Shown here piece after piece: positions 1 through 12,873 of a stretch of DNA of 64,000 nt. How positions within the stretch are numbered: position 1 is the first letter of the stretch; every line of letters starts with the position of its first letter. Below the pieces are notes generated by a model, which worked only from the letters and a program-made list of their open reading frames with translations, ran no database searches and was not told the DNA's origin. Origin of the DNA: Macrotrachela quadricornifera (Eukaryota > Rotifera > Eurotatoria > Philodinida > Philodinidae); the NCBI GenBank assembly GCA_022393335.1, contig JAJEKB010021314.1, forward strand, positions 394,260-458,259, read 5' to 3'. Position numbers and translations under genes: made by a program.

Positions 1-2
1 TT

Positions 3-1997
3 TTTTTGCCTGTCAATAGATTAGCGGTTTCGTTGATTCTATCAAATCATCCAATTCACCGTTCATCTCATTGCTCCATTACTTGCGTCAACGGTGAATG
101 CGTAAAATACTTAAATAAAGAAAAATATTTCTGTCGATGCTCTCCTAACTGGTCAGGTATTCAATGCAATGTACCAATAAATTGTCAGACATGTTCATCC
201 GATTCAATCTGTATAGGATCAGCAAATAATCAATCGATATGTGTATGTCCTTTAGGTAAATTTGGTTTTCAATGTCGATTGCGATCGACATGCCCGATTA
301 ATGCTTGCGAAAATAATGGTAAATGTGTACCAGCTGATATAACTATTCCTCAAAGTAGTTATATTTGTATTTGTCCTGATCCTTTTTTGGAAGAAACTGT
401 CAAAAAAACAAAATTTAGACTCGATGTTTCTCTTAATACCATTCATATTCCATCATATCTCGTGGCTTATTTCTTTACCCTTTCTAATAAATCTGAACCA
501 ATTAAAACGATTATACTTCGAAAATTACCTTTCTTTCAACGTATTGTTATTTTTCATATTGCAGTGCCATTTCACATCGTTATCATTGAAGCTATCAACA
601 AATATTATCTTGCTGTACTTCAACAATCTTCAAAGACATACATTTCAACATTAATTAATTCTAAACAAGAATGTATTTCTATTGAACAATTATTTAATTC
701 TACAATATTAGCAATGGGTCAATATCAACGAATAATATATTATCACGATCTTTGTCGAAAACGTTTTGATTTGACTTGTTTCATCGACGAATTTTATCTT
801 TATTTATGTACAAATGATCATCACGCTAATTGTATGGAATTCAATCGTGATAAAAATTTGCAATGTATATCAAATAATCGGTGTAGAAATGGCGCACAAT
901 GCTTACAAGATCATCCGACTTGTCCCTCTACAAGGATTTGCATATGTCCCAATTGTTTTTTTGTTAATGAATGCCAATCTTACGCAAAAGGTCTTGGTTC
1001 AACACTAGATGAAATCTTAGGTTATAAATTTAAATATAACACGATCTTATCTAAACAATCTTATATAGTAAAAATAAGTGTTGTTATGACAATGATGATA
1101 TTTATAATAGGTATTATCAATGATATTTTATCGATAATGATTTTTTCGAAAAGAAAATTAAAGAAAGTCGGTTGTGTAATATATCTCTTGGCTTCATCGA
1201 TTGTTTTATTAGTGACTGTGATTTTATTTACACTTAAATTCTGGTTTCTTTTTCTTTCACATCAAGATTATTTTGGTCAAAGTATTCAACAGTTTATTCT
1301 TATTACAAATTATCGATGTATTGAACTTCTTCTAAAAATATTTTTATACTTTAATAATTGGCTTAATGCTTGTGTAGCAATAGAACGAACAGTTTCTGCA
1401 TTTCAAGGCATTTTCTTTAAAAAGAATAGAAGCAAGCAAATTGCTATCTATATAATTATATTATTATTTATTATCATTTTCTGTCTTTCTATTCCACAAT
1501 TACTTAATCTTCATGTATTTGAGGATAAAGCAGAAGAACGAAGTTGGTGTGCTATTACTTATTCATCCTGGTTACAAATCTATATTACAACTCTGATATT
1601 TTTTCATTATTTTATTCCATTATTTACTAATATAATCTCGACACTATTAATTATATTAAAGATTACTCATCAAAGAGGTGTCACTCCAAGTGGTCGTAGT
1701 TTCTGGAACCATCTTAGACTCAAATTAAAAAAATATAAACATCTTATAATTAGTCCTGCTGTTATTATAATTTTAACATTACATAATTTAATCATTTCAT
1801 TTATATTGGATTGTAATAAACCATCTGATTTATCTTGGTTTTATCTTGTTGGCTATTTTCTTTCATTCACTCCAGCAGCATCAACTTTTATAATGTTTGT
1901 TATACCATCATCACTTTACAAAAAAGAATTCAAGCACTTGTTATTAAATATTCGTCGACGTTTTGATATATTAAAATTAAATTTTTCTAGATTATAA
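3..1997 (+). CDS. EGF-like / seven-transmembrane receptor, 3' part
   Basis: The frame is open from the first base, so the true start lies upstream of the window; 664 residues are visible. The ectodomain has EGF-like cysteine modules at about residues 22-54, 60-91, 96-123 and 290-326, with a non-EGF stretch between the third and fourth. Seven hydrophobic helices follow from about residue 355 to 645. Helix 3 ends in IERTVSAF, in the place of the rhodopsin-family DRY motif, and helix 7 ends in FVIPSSLYKKEF, in the place of NPxxY. This is the layout of rhodopsin-like receptors with EGF-rich ectodomains that are expanded in rotifers (established knowledge). The ligand is unknown. I see no frameshift or stop, so it is probably functional. 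It could have more EGF modules upstream. Confidence 0.85.
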   Translation, partial: FLPVNRLAVSLILSNHPIHRSSHCSITCVNGECVKYLNKEKYFCRCSPNWSGIQCNVPINCQTCSSDSICIGSANNQSICVCPLGKFGFQCRLRSTCPINACENNGKCVPADITIPQSSYICICPDPFLEETVKKTKFRLDVSLNTIHIPSYLVAYFFTLSNKSEPIKTIILRKLPFFQRIVIFHIAVPFHIVIIEAINKYYLAVLQQSSKTYISTLINSKQECISIEQLFNSTILAMGQYQRIIYYHDLCRKRFDLTCFIDEFYLYLCTNDHHANCMEFNRDKNLQCISNNRCRNGAQCLQDHPTCPSTRICICPNCFFVNECQSYAKGLGSTLDEILGYKFKYNTILSKQSYIVKISVVMTMMIFIIGIINDILSIMIFSKRKLKKVGCVIYLLASSIVLLVTVILFTLKFWFLFLSHQDYFGQSIQQFILITNYRCIELLLKIFLYFNNWLNACVAIERTVSAFQGIFFKKNRSKQIAIYIIILLFIIIFCLSIPQLLNLHVFEDKAEERSWCAITYSSWLQIYITTLIFFHYFIPLFTNIISTLLIILKITHQRGVTPSGRSFWNHLRLKLKKYKHLIISPAVIIILTLHNLIISFILDCNKPSDLSWFYLVGYFLSFTPAASTFIMFVIPSSLYKKEFKHLLLNIRRRFDILKLNFSRL

Positions 1998-3369
1998 TAT
2001 TCTTGTTAGGAATTGGCATAAAAATTCTTCGAAATATTGGCAAACTCACTGTTTTGATGAAGTAGAGAATGTGACTTTCTTTAAAAAACTAATCTGCTTG
2101 CTTTTTATTGTGCACATACTAGCGTTCCACTTTTTTTTTGAGAAATTGTGAAGTTAATATTCTTATCTATAATATAATTTTGAAAACTTATTTGTGGAAG
2201 ATAGCGATTAGGAGAGAATGTGCACCATTGACGTTCAGAAAGTTTTCGTTTTTTGCCAACAAAAAACGTGTCTTTTATCGGAAAAAGAGCTTCAAAGAAA
2301 AAAATTCTGTATTGGTTGCATTCATTATAGGAACACACAATATTACTTGTTTAACAAGAAACATTGTGTTCCTGAATTGACAAGAAAATATTTTGCAAGT
2401 ATCGGTACGTTTTTCAACTGAGACCAGAGATGCAGAATTCACTGGCGTTTCTCTATAGTACACATTGAATATACCTGAGGTAGATATTCTAGAACTTCTC
2501 CAAAAGATCCACTTTCCTCGATAGCGCCAGTGCTACCCATAGGTATTCCGATCGATCATTACAGTGGACAGATCCAACAGGAAACTAGGTCTTTTCTCGC
2601 ATAGTTCCGTCGTTTCCAGTCCGGATCGAAATGAAAACGGCCGAAAAAAAAACACGGAAGATGGAAGCAGTATAACTGCCAGAATTTATCTGTACCGAAA
2701 CCATTCAAATCCTCTAAATTCTAGCTGTCGGAGAAAAGCCTGGAACACTTCAGTATCCTACAGGACAATAGTCGGAACACAGCGTCAACTGAAGGAAACG
2801 ATGCAGACCGACGCCATAACCCGGCGGAATTCACACCGCATCCAGTTATTAGAGATCACTTAAATTCCTCAAAATCCTGATAGCATTTCTACTCCAAAGT
2901 TCATTATAAAATTTATCCTCAACTCTAGTTCTAATGAATACGATTCTCCGTGTACTTTCTGATAGTTAGTCTAAAAAGAAATTGACCAACATTTATGACC
3001 GATTTCACTTTCATTTCGACCAAAGATATTCCCATGATTTTAATAAACCCTCACACAACTACAGCACATTTTCTCTGGATTCAGAGGATTCCCTATCAAT
3101 TATATGTCGATTTCGTAGATTGTTGAAAATTTCATTTGGTTTTCTTGAGAAGACATCCATGATTTCATTAGGTATTTGGTAAGAAATTTACTAGGATCTA
3201 TCCTATTCTTTCCGCTTCTTAGAAGTCTTTTCCTGTATCATTGATAAACCTATAATCATATGTAAAAAAAACACTTGAAACGTGAAAAACAGCTGCTTAT
3301 ACATCTGTTTTTTTGCAAAACAAAATGGTGAATGAATACTAGACAGAAATTCTAGTGAGCGGATATCAA

Positions 3370-3560
3370 TCGGATTTTCAGATCTTTTTTAACAAATACA
3401 AAAAAGCAACCAAATGGGAACAGACTGATTTTTGATTTTTAGTAATTTCGATAATTTTTGGCGATTTCAAATGATTTTCATGATTTGCAAAGATTTCTGA
3501 TGACTTCCTACGATTTGTAGTGATTTCTTGAATTTGAAAGTGATTTCTGATATTAAAAAT
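3370..3560. repeat. Degenerate GATTT-rich short repeat
   Basis: The pentamer GATTT or GATTTC recurs about every 10-14 bases with variable spacers (atgattttc, tgatttgc, cgatttg, tgatttct). It looks like an eroded minisatellite with no clean period. Confidence 0.4.
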
Positions 3561-4879
3561 CAGTTTATTGCTCTTGGAATTACCAAATTAGTTGATTAAT
3601 TAATTCAGATAATGATTGATCAATGTAAATTCTTATCTAATAACGTGGCTCTTAATCATTTTTGAAATTATTCAAATGGAGTATAACGGAAATGATTATC
3701 CTAAAAATTAGTTTGACTACTTCTTACTGTATTTGAACAAAGTTCGTGATCAGTATTTTCATGTTACAATCTCTTTCTATGCGGGTTTTAATCAAGTATT
3801 ACTCTGATTTTGTATTGTTTTGTATTTCTGTAACTTTATACAAATGAAACGCAAACAAATTCTGCGTGAACAATCTCTACTTTCTTCAAAAACTGCTGAT
3901 TGATTGGCCAGAAGCGATCATTGTAGTGTGCATCTAAATACAATAACACATGAATCTGCATCCTAATATTGGAATCCAGTTCATGAATTTCAGCTCTATT
4001 AATTAAGGATTTAAAGTAGTCCGATTCATGTTTTCATTACCGGACGAGAAATGATGGGATATGACCCATATCCTGTCATCGGTAAAAGATTACCGGAACC
4101 GTCATTGAGAAGTGTCCTGGACACGATAGCCGTATTCAGATCGAAAGTACTCGATTTTTTTCATTAGATTTCCGTCTGTTTCCAACCGGATATTGTAGGA
4201 CAGTGTTCGGAAAATTCCGGCGATTTCCGACCGAGAAGCACGAGAAATCCATCAGATCCAGCCGTTTCCTACCGTACGTCTTCGACTTGGACAGACAAAC
4301 ATTCTTCTTTATATATATATATAGATAATGAAACAATAAATGATTGTGAACTTGAAAAATAGAAGAGTAGTAAAGAATGAATCTTTTTTTAGATTTTTCA
4401 TACTTCATTGAAGTCTACTTATGAATAAAAGATGGGCTCTAAAACGGTTAAAGATGTAACTTTCACCATCGCTATTTCTCTGATGATCTTGTCTTCTTCT
4501 TTATTTTGTTCTTATTCATATTATTATCACCGTGATCAATAAAACTCTGAATTAACTATATCATTGCCATCTTTCCTCGTACTATAAGTTATATATATTA
4601 GGGTCCAAACTCGGATTCAAGCCAATCTAAGTTTGGACACTAACGTACATTTACGGTAGACATTTTTCTTTGATGTAAGTAATCACTAACTGTATATAGA
4701 CCGGCAGTCTTCAACTATTATTTTTCAGTCTACGTGATTAGCGGAGGCAGAAGCATAAGATAGTAATAAGCGAAGATTTTAGCCAGAAGCTTTGCAGTAG
4801 AAATTTGATGATCGGATTTGCTAGCCGAATTTTTCTTCTTCCACAGAAACTAGATGGAGTAAGGCACAGGATTCGATTA

Positions 4880-5460
4880 TCAGATTATTGCTTCCATCTT
4901 CTTACGATCTGAATCTTTCAAGATCGTTAACCCGAGGATCTTGTCAAGTTTTATTCAAGATCTTGTTTCGAATCCTTGTAATTTCTGTAGACAGGATTTC
5001 ATAAGCCGCAGCAAAATTCTGTTTACGGTTTCTTCAAGTTGTTGCTCAGATATTTTGATGAGTTGAAAATACAAGGTCCTACCGAAAATCCTCTTAAGAT
5101 TTTGAGAGAGGATCTGCAAAAATTTTACCCGGTTCTTGTCAGAATGTAGGTTAAATCGTCGTATCCAGATCCTGCCAGGAGTGATAGTCATATCAGACGA
5201 AGGATCTTAGCTAGAAAATAAGAAGATCAGTCAAAATATGGAACTGAATATTCTTGCAAAGCTTGAATCAGAATTTTGTTCAGAATCTTTCAAGAATATG
5301 CTTTTCCAAATCTTGCAAGACAATGTAAATCTTGATCGGGATCTTGACAAAAAAATGTAAGAACGTAGCAAAGATCTTCACAGGTTTTTAGTTAGTTCAT
5401 TTCTTGAAACAGCTTTGAAGGATATTTCAGAATCATAAATCTTAAGTATTCTATCAGCTT
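4880..5460. repeat. CAAGATCTTG-rich degenerate tract
   Basis: ATCTTG, CAAGAT and their fused palindromic forms recur many times in both orientations (for example caagatcttg, atcttgcaag, gatcttgtcaag). Similar motif-rich patches lie near 23360-23500, 30825-30970 and 32995-33050, so this is a dispersed repeat family rather than a single tandem array. No coding potential is visible. Confidence 0.45.
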
Positions 5461-6096
5461 TGTTTAAGTATCTATTCCGCACCGTCAATTATCATTTTAC
5501 TTAATTAATTCTATTTTTATTCTAATAAATGTCATATGATATAACTTTGTATAATTGTCTTCTACATCAACGATAAAAATACAAGTTGATTGTTTCCCAA
5601 ATGTCATCAAATCTTGATTGCAGATAAAGAAAAAAAACGTCAAAGTTTGATAATATCACAGAAAATGTCGATTTAAATAATTTTCGTTTGACGATGTATA
5701 TATTTTGAAGAGTTATATATATAGATATAAATATATCAACAATACTGTCAACGGTCATTAGCAGTTTCTAGGATTAACCATACAGTAAATCATCAGATAT
5801 CGTATTATCAACATATACATACAAAAAAATATATCAATAAATGCAATGTGAAATTAAAAATCTATATATTTGTAGTATAATCTTGTTCACAAAAAAATTC
5901 TAAACAAATTTCTATATTATGAGAGAAGGAAGGACAAAAAAAATTTCATAGAATAATGTTAATTAGATATGCAAGAAGAACTAGGGAGGTGATACATCTT
6001 TCATTAGTAGGGATATGTGCAAACTATTGTTTCTACAATAAAGATATTAAGAAAAAATCGAAAATTAAAGTAAAAAAAATAGAATTTTCAGCATTG

Positions 6097-8314
6097 TTAA
6101 TCGTTTTTGACTTTTTCATCATTGTTAATCTTTTTGACGTTTTTAACCTTCTTAGGCCTTTTGATTTTTTTATCCTTATTAAATTTATTTGTTCTTGATG
6201 CTGTTGAAACTGTACTATTACTTAATTGGCCGTCCTGATAGGGCTTCAAATTTTCAATTGATGATAGACCAAAGAAACAATTATCCATACATAAAGCTAG
6301 ACGATGTCCACAAGATTTCATCAAACCGTGATTTGCCGTATCTGCTTCAAAGGTTAGCAAATATTTTTGGTTGCTATCGGGAGAGGATACATTTAACCAT
6401 CGCAAACATGATGAATAGACATTATCGAATGTTCCTGGTTTTGTTTCTTCCTCAAGTGTATCATGTGAATATAATTGAGTTTTATTCTCCACCCAATGTT
6501 TAAGTGTTGTATAACGTTCGGTTACTATGCGTTCACGTTTAACAACCTATTTTTAATTGAAAAAAAAATTATTTTCAAAATGATTTTTCAGTTTTATTGT
6601 AGCTAAGCAAAGACTTTACAAATCCGAAAGGTTTTATTTTAAATGTCATTCGTTTTCGACATATTGACTTTATCCTGAATTTAGATACTGAACATTGAAG
6701 ATTTAATGATTATCGAGATCAGTTTAATTTTCAATTTTACAGTCGATTAAACTATGTTATGAGGATTTTTCTACATATTCTTCACGCTGAAGATAGGATT
6801 ACAAAATGATAAATATATTCTAAAAGCTAATAATGAGTCAATCAAACTTATAGTGTGATATAGATGTGCAATGTCAAGCAAGTTGATTATTCGATTTCTG
6901 CTTTTGATGAATCAACGATTCATCAAAAAAACCAGATTGATATTTTCCGTAGCTTCTTTTATCGGACTTCACGGAGAAAAATCACTAAAAAAAGGTGTTT
7001 TGAGAATAAGACGCCTGTTCACTCATGGTTGAACAATAAGTGTCATGATCGATAATTTCGAAAGATATTGAACAATCTCATGTGCTTTACAGTAACTACA
7101 TTTCTTTTTTTTAGGAACATGTTATAAAAGAGATCTATAAAACAACTCTTAAAGTTCTGTAGAATTTAAAGAGAAGAATGATTGGAATTATTAAAGAAGA
7201 AACACTGCATAATGTTTCTCTGCTAATATGAAAAAAAGTTAAATTTTTGTATTTCGATTAACTGTGATAACTTTGAAGTGTACTTTTGAAGTTTGTTCAT
7301 ATAAATAAAAACTTCGTATATATCCACCTCTCATTCAAAAAAAATTTGTTGATAAAGTTGATTCAAATAGCAAAGATATATAAAAAAAAAACTTTTAGAA
7401 AGCAACTTTTGACACACTCAATATAAGAAATTAATGCTCATTCTTTTTCTCTCAAGCTCTGTTCTCTCTATGAGATGTTGTCACAGTGAGCGCGAATCTC
7501 TTATTATGAATTTATGAGTTTTACTAAAAACGTTATGATTTAGAGATTTTTCACAGTATTTTCACTCTTAAATTTCAGCAAAGTAAAGACAGATTTAGAA
7601 TCAGTATGAAAAACTGCATCTAGTAAACTATTTTTTCTATCACTTTTACCGGAAGATTGGTCAGTTTCTTGAGAAACAAAGATTTTTCAGAAAATTTTAC
7701 ACCAGCCATTGAACTCTTTGTTTTTTTAGGGCAATTTCAAGCGTCAGAAAACTATGAAGACTAGTTTTCCATATATTTTTGCATACTATATTTTTCAAAA
7801 ATGTTTAAAGTCCTTTATAGAGGTTTTATAGAAAATCGATTGTAAGTACTTTTTGTTATTACAAGACAGAGAAGATCGAAAAATCTATAAAAAAAGTTTA
7901 TGTCTCTCGGACTAATGGATTCAATACGAAATATTGACGTGTGAATTAAAAATCGTGCATTATATCTCATTACAAAATGAATTTTAACCTATCGATTTTA
8001 TATTCTCTCTCTCTCTCTCTGTTACTCACTTCTCCATTTAGAACAAATATTGTTGTACGGGTTTTGAAAGGAGTCCATAAATCTCTTCCGAATGTGTATT
8101 GATACGAATTTTTCCATAGTTTTTTAATATTTTGCCATTGCTTGTGACTTTTATTATATTTTTCATGGACATCTTTTGGAATTTCTAAGAAGAATAAAAG
8201 AAAAAAAAACTTATTTAGTCGAAATATTTTATCTATGAAATTTACATTACCTGTATTAATTGCGTGAACTAATAAGAAACAAATAACAATGAATCCTGTC
8301 TCAAATGGTTTCAT
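6097..8314 (-). CDS. Secreted orphan protein with Lys-rich tail (3 exons)
   Basis: I assembled this on the minus strand from three exons: 8314-8251, 8184-8030 and 6546-6097. Exon 1 encodes a signal peptide (MKPFETGFIVICFLLVHAIN). The first intron is 66 nt (gtaatg ... cttcttag, phase 1). The second is about 1.48 kb (gtgagt ... aaaatag, phase 0), and both junctions keep the frame. Exon 3 carries several cysteines (SSCLRW, KSCGHRLALC, DNC) and ends in a lysine/asparagine-rich tail (KKIKRPKKVKNVKK). The total is about 220 residues. I do not recognise the family. The long second intron could hide further exons, but the phase match supports the simple model. Confidence 0.6.
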
Positions 8315-9123
8315 ATCTTTTAATGATCTCGATTACTTACTGAATGTACAAATATTTTCTCTTCTAACACAATTATACTTGAAATAAAAACTGATCTAAA
8401 CACGAGAGAAAATGTTTTCTTACTTCGTATTAGTATACGGACAAAAATTATCTTTATAATGAAGCTTAAAGGAAGAAAACTATTGATTGATAGTGTGTTG
8501 ATAAGTTATTTTTACTTAATATTTGTTGATGTTCCACCATTATGGGATAATTATATACGAACAGAAGAAGTAAACATCAGAAAAAAACTTCGTACTCTAT
8601 CATCGGTAAAGAGTATAATAACTTCTTGTTATATTTAGTGCATCCACGACTCCATATAAGATGTTATATAATGACTTAACCATGAAAAAATTAGTTTCAA
8701 TTCCACATGTTATTGTCCATTTCAGAGTAAAATGACCGCGGGCATTTTACTAGTAGCTTCAAAACAAGAAGAGAGAAATAACTCTTGTTTTCAATATTAT
8801 CTAGAGTCGACACGGTTCTATCTTTTCACGAATTCCATGAAAAACCTCGGTCATTTTTCTTTATGAATACACTTTGAGCTTTGAAGACGAGCTTATTCGT
8901 TCGTAAAAATGATATCCTTTCCTAACTATAATATGATGGAAAAATAGCTCATCTTTATCTTTATGGATCTGCACAAGGTCGAGATCGATAGCTATTTTCC
9001 TTCGAAAAATGTGACGATTTTACTGAAGGATACTCACTAATTTGTTTTCAAAAACTGCATGCTTAATAAAATATTTTGTTCTATAAGTTCTTTGTTGCCT
9101 TCAACTTTCGGAGATTCTTTTCT
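8315..9123. other. Gene-free spacer
   Basis: It holds the presumed promoter of the minus-strand secreted orphan and the left flank of the transposase relic. I see no convincing open frame, repeat or RNA gene. Confidence 0.4.
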
Positions 9124-10360
9124 ACTGAAGGGACCATTAAAACTGAGCGTTTGTGTCTACCATCATCGACACCAATTACAACATCAAAAAACGATTATTC
9201 TACAAGTGTAGATACTCCTCGTACAGATCCAAAGATGCCCTCGAAACATAGTGATGGGGCTAGATTGAGAATCTCCTTAACTGAATATGAAGAAGATTTC
9301 ATAAAGCAAGTTTTACTGATTCATCGTTTCTACCTTAATATTTGATTCCATCGTTCAGATATTATTTGGGAAGATATATCCAAATACAAGTAAATTACTC
9401 ATACGTACTCTCACTGACTATCCAGAATTTCCGGTAAAAAGTGCTATCTCACTATGGAGAGTGATAAAGAAGCTTGGATTGTCATACAATAGAACAAGCA
9501 AAATAAGTATAGCAATATATTCTACAATATTCATAGCACAAAGAGCGTCGCATTTTCAAAAGTTTGATGAAATTCATCGGAATGGGACATTGATAACGTG
9601 GGCTAATTGTGGAAAGGAAAAATGATCCATTTGGATTGATGAGTATGGTAAAGGAAGAATATGCGCAAATCAAGAAAAAGGCAAATTTTTCTTTGAATTG
9701 ATACAGTGTCGAAAGTGATAAAAATACTCAATTAAGGAGCTCATCTTGCAATAGATGCTATGATTAATCAGAATGGTTTTCATCATTCGTCGATCGATAT
9801 GTTTAAATGTGATCAAGACCAGTCAATGGATTCGAAACATTTCTTATACTGGATTTGTCAGACATGTTTCAAGCCACGAAAAGAATTGAATAAGCTTTTT
9901 GAGTACTCAATGTTTTGTTACGTTTCTATAAAGGAAAAACTCTTGCAATAACTATTATTATTGATGATACACCATGGCATCGTGAATTAACAGCTGATAC
10001 AAAACTACCGTTACGTTCATGGCGAAAACAGATGATAGCTGGCTGGTTTTAAGATCATAATATATCGTATGAAAAAGATATTCCCAAAGCCGAAATATTG
10101 GAACTGACGTTTGAAAATTTACCAGAAAAAAAACATGAGGTGGATGAAGAAACAAAACAGTATCGAATCAATATTTTACGACAAATTTTAGCTATTCAGG
10201 ACTTTTCTTTAGTTTATCGATAAGACACTCTACTTTGAATCCTTTGGAATTAGGCTGGACTAATATGAAGAAATATATACATCAGAGAAACACAAAATTT
10301 ACTTTATCCGAAATGAGCAATTTGGCACAGAAAACAATTTATGACTGACAGTTGGTCAAA
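9124..10360 (+). pseudogene. Tc1/mariner (IS630-type) transposase relic
   Basis: The reading frame can be followed only by crossing several stops and frameshifts. The C-terminal third is clearest. IIIDDTPWHREL holds the second catalytic Asp. It is followed by LPLRSWRKQMIAGWF, then a segment matching the helical spacer of IS630-type DDE enzymes (KAEILELTFENLP). HSTLNPLELGWTNMKKY is the usual LNPIELAW-type block with the third acidic residue. Stops interrupt after AGWF, after GKEK and after QCRK. The N-terminal part retains a helix-turn-helix-like stretch near 9380-9480. No terminal inverted repeats are evident. It is dead and old. Confidence 0.75.
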
Positions 10361-10768
10361 AAAGTATCCGACTACCCTATTTTAATGTCTTGCAAAGATT
10401 CTGTCTAAACAAACCCTTTACATTGCTCTATGTAATGAAAGTATTGAAAGAAAAATCACATCATGTTTTGAAGTTGAAAATCATTTTTTATGAAAAACCA
10501 TGAAATTTTCGAGAAAAATAAATGCTCGACGAATCTTGATATTGAGACTGAATTGAAAATCACATATGCGATTTTGTAGAACAGCTCACGGCGCGTCGAA
10601 TGATATATAGTATATTGAAATTTCATTGAGTCTTGATGCGTCAATAATCTAAATATTCGTTCAGAGACTTATATTCACTATATATACCAGCACTGCATCC
10701 TCTTGCAAAATATACATTATTTTCGTTAAATGAAAGCATTGCACTATTTTCTACTATTCAAACAGAAC
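10361..10768. other. Spacer between two transposon relics
   Basis: AT-rich and non-coding. No repeats or genes recognised. Confidence 0.4.
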
Positions 10769-11809
10769 CAGAGCTGCCAAGTGTACTCCATTTCGGGGTA
10801 TTATACCCCATTTGAATTTTTGAGCTTCTAACACGATAAATTGTTTTTTAATAGATATAAATTGTGTTTCATACTGAAGCTTACAGTGCCACTGTAGTGA
10901 CTTTTATAATGAACAATTTCGGTGAAGAATTGGCTAAGGATTAGTAATATCTGTTTCATGGATTTAACTTTATCGCACCTTACTTTTTTCTATTTTCAAG
11001 TCAAAATAAAGTTCGATAGGTCCGATTTTTTCTTTATAGTCGTATTAAGTATTCAATGAAAACTAGGCAAAGTTCAATGTTACATAAGTGAAACTGTAGG
11101 TGCTAAACTAAAAATAAGATTCAATTATAAGACAAAATGTAATATTTTTTCTACATTTTTTCGACATGAACTTGATTTAATCATGTGTGCTCAACGACAA
11201 GAAAAATATAGTCATATTAAAAATCCTGTTCCAATTGATTATAATATGTAGCATGTCTTAATTGGAAATGTTTTACTGTTTGTTAGGTTATAGCTGTTTT
11301 ACTTATCATATTCGTGGCGATAGGTATATTGTTTTTTCATAATTTGTGAAAAATTCGGTTCCTTTATTCATGACAACTGTAACACTTTAAAACAGCTTTT
11401 GTCAACTTTACTTTTATAGATAAGAGTTATACGGATTTCTTTATCAGCGATAAAAGATGCATCATCTCATATTAGAGTATGACAGAAATGTTCATGTTTT
11501 TCTACTCTTAAAAGACTTTTGCATTACCCTACGTGAAAACTGACCCGTGGATCTTATCACATCTAGCGTATTAAAGTGTTGCTTAACTGTGGTAGTATGG
11601 TCTCTTTATAAAATACTCAAAAACTCGAAATATAATAGAGAGCAGTAAAAAACTGTTTTTTTTTGTGAAAGAAAAGGTTTTTCAGATAGTTTTTCCACGG
11701 TAATCCCTTTTATTTTAGAAAAATTTTCGTATATCATCAATGTACCCCATTTTAGAAAAAATTGTACCCTAATCGTACCCTATTTGAAGATTAACACTTA
11801 GCAGCCCTG
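10769..11809. mobile_element. Non-autonomous hAT-like element, about 1.04 kb
   Basis: The ends form an imperfect inverted repeat: CAGAGCTGCCAAGTGT at 10769-10784, and the reverse complement of CAGGGCTGCTAAGTGT at 11794-11809 (14 of 16 match). The CAGNG start is typical of hAT-superfamily termini (established knowledge). Sub-terminal GGGGTA/TACCCC motifs occur near both ends (10796-10810; 11740-11785). The interior has no transposase frame. The flanking octamers do not match, so the 8-bp target duplication expected of hAT is lost or the boundaries are off by a few bases. Confidence 0.6.
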
Positions 11810-12531
11810 CGCTTAGGGAAAGTAGGAGGCAAATTTTCATGAAAAAAAATTTACGATAAAAAATAAAATTTCTGGTGTAAATTTCCATGCTAATTCCAGA
11901 TATCATATCCATTTTACACGAAAATTCACTTTCAACAACAAAAAGCTCCAAATCCATCCTATTTTCTATAATTTTACTATATAAATGATCCTTCTATAAG
12001 ATATTGATTTTTTTTCTTAGTACTAAAAGCGTCCACTGAATGATTTCGTATTTCTGTATCGTTACATGTGTCTTAATCAAAATATAAACAAAAACCTTGT
12101 GGAGAGTATAACCTATATAAAAAACATCATTACCTTTATTTATCAAGTTTCGTATTCATGACTGTAGCTATTATTCATATCTAATATTTTTATAGATTAG
12201 TTGAATTCAAAACTAGAAAAAAAACAATAGTTCATATAAGTACTTATTGGTGCACATAGAGATTTAAGGTTTTAGATCATATGAAATTTTATACAATCTA
12301 CAGATGATTGTATAAAGTCGAATATAGATTTGTCATTAAAGAGTATCGAATTCAAGGATTTTAAGATGAGAAAATGGTAAAATAATTATTATATGATCTT
12401 TCTTAGAAATAATATTAAATAATCAAAATAATATTTATATTCTTTATTATACTGCGAGATTAATATTTATTTTATGTAGAATTATATGAAAAGATACAAT
12501 ATATGAAGAAAAATAATTTTAACTTGCAAAT
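11810..12531. other. Gene-free spacer, 3' side of secreted gene
   Basis: AT-rich. Includes the presumed 3' untranslated region of the minus-strand secreted gene ending at 12532. Nothing else recognised. Confidence 0.4.
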
Positions 12532-12873
12532 TTATTCAAAAAAATTCATTTTAAGAATGTAGAAAACAAAGGAAAATATTGTAACTAATATAATATTTGC
12601 TTTATGTTGAGAAGCATAACCACCCAAACCTCTTCGACAATTTCCCGTTAGAGAACCAGGTCTATTTATAGGTGGACAAGCTGAATACCTCGTAGGACAT
12701 TGATCTGGGCAATCTGAACCGGAACACGAGGAGACATAAAAGCTACCTTGAAATGTTGCTGAACAATCATTTCCTGTACAACATGTACAAGAACATATAT
12801 CACCATTGATTGATTCTGTTAACCATATTAAACTGATCATACTTATAACAAAGAAGATTATTGTTTTCTTCAT
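12532..12873 (-). CDS. Small secreted 10-cysteine protein, paralog A
   Basis: A single-exon frame of 113 residues. A signal peptide occupies residues 1-24 (MKKTIIFFVISMISLIWLTE is its first part). A compact domain with ten cysteines follows, beginning C-x-C-x-C-C-x4-C, with a later CPP motif. The C-terminus is hydrophobic (ANIILVTIFSFVFYIL), which could be a GPI-anchor signal or a membrane helix. The 16026-16355 gene on the same strand is a clear paralog: all ten cysteines align, including spacing in the first half. The family is not one I recognise. Expected location is the cell surface or secretion. No intron is needed. Confidence 0.75.
   Translation of the reverse strand: MKKTIIFFVISMISLIWLTESINGDICSCTCCTGNDCSATFQGSFYVSSCSGSDCPDQCPTRYSACPPINRPGSLTGNCRRGLGGYASQHKANIILVTIFSFVFYILKMNFFE

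Larger units (their letters stand above)
1998..6096. other. Long gene-free stretch
   Basis: About 4.1 kb with no open frame that looks coding. It holds two degenerate short-motif tracts listed separately (about 3370-3560 and 4880-5460). Weakly similar GC-richer patches near 2600-2800 and 4080-4270 may be old copies of one repeat in opposite orientation. There is also a small hairpin near 4612-4653 (GTCCAAACT ... AGTTTGGAC). I see no RNA gene. Confidence 0.5.

Noticed and set aside
2564..2863. 99-codon plus-strand open frame
   Set aside because: Polar, low-complexity translation with no domain, signal or splice context, in a patch that resembles a decayed repeat.
4612..4653. Short hairpin GTCCAAACT/AGTTTGGAC
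   Set aside because: A 9-bp stem with a long loop is expected by chance in 64 kb; no sign of an RNA gene or terminator.
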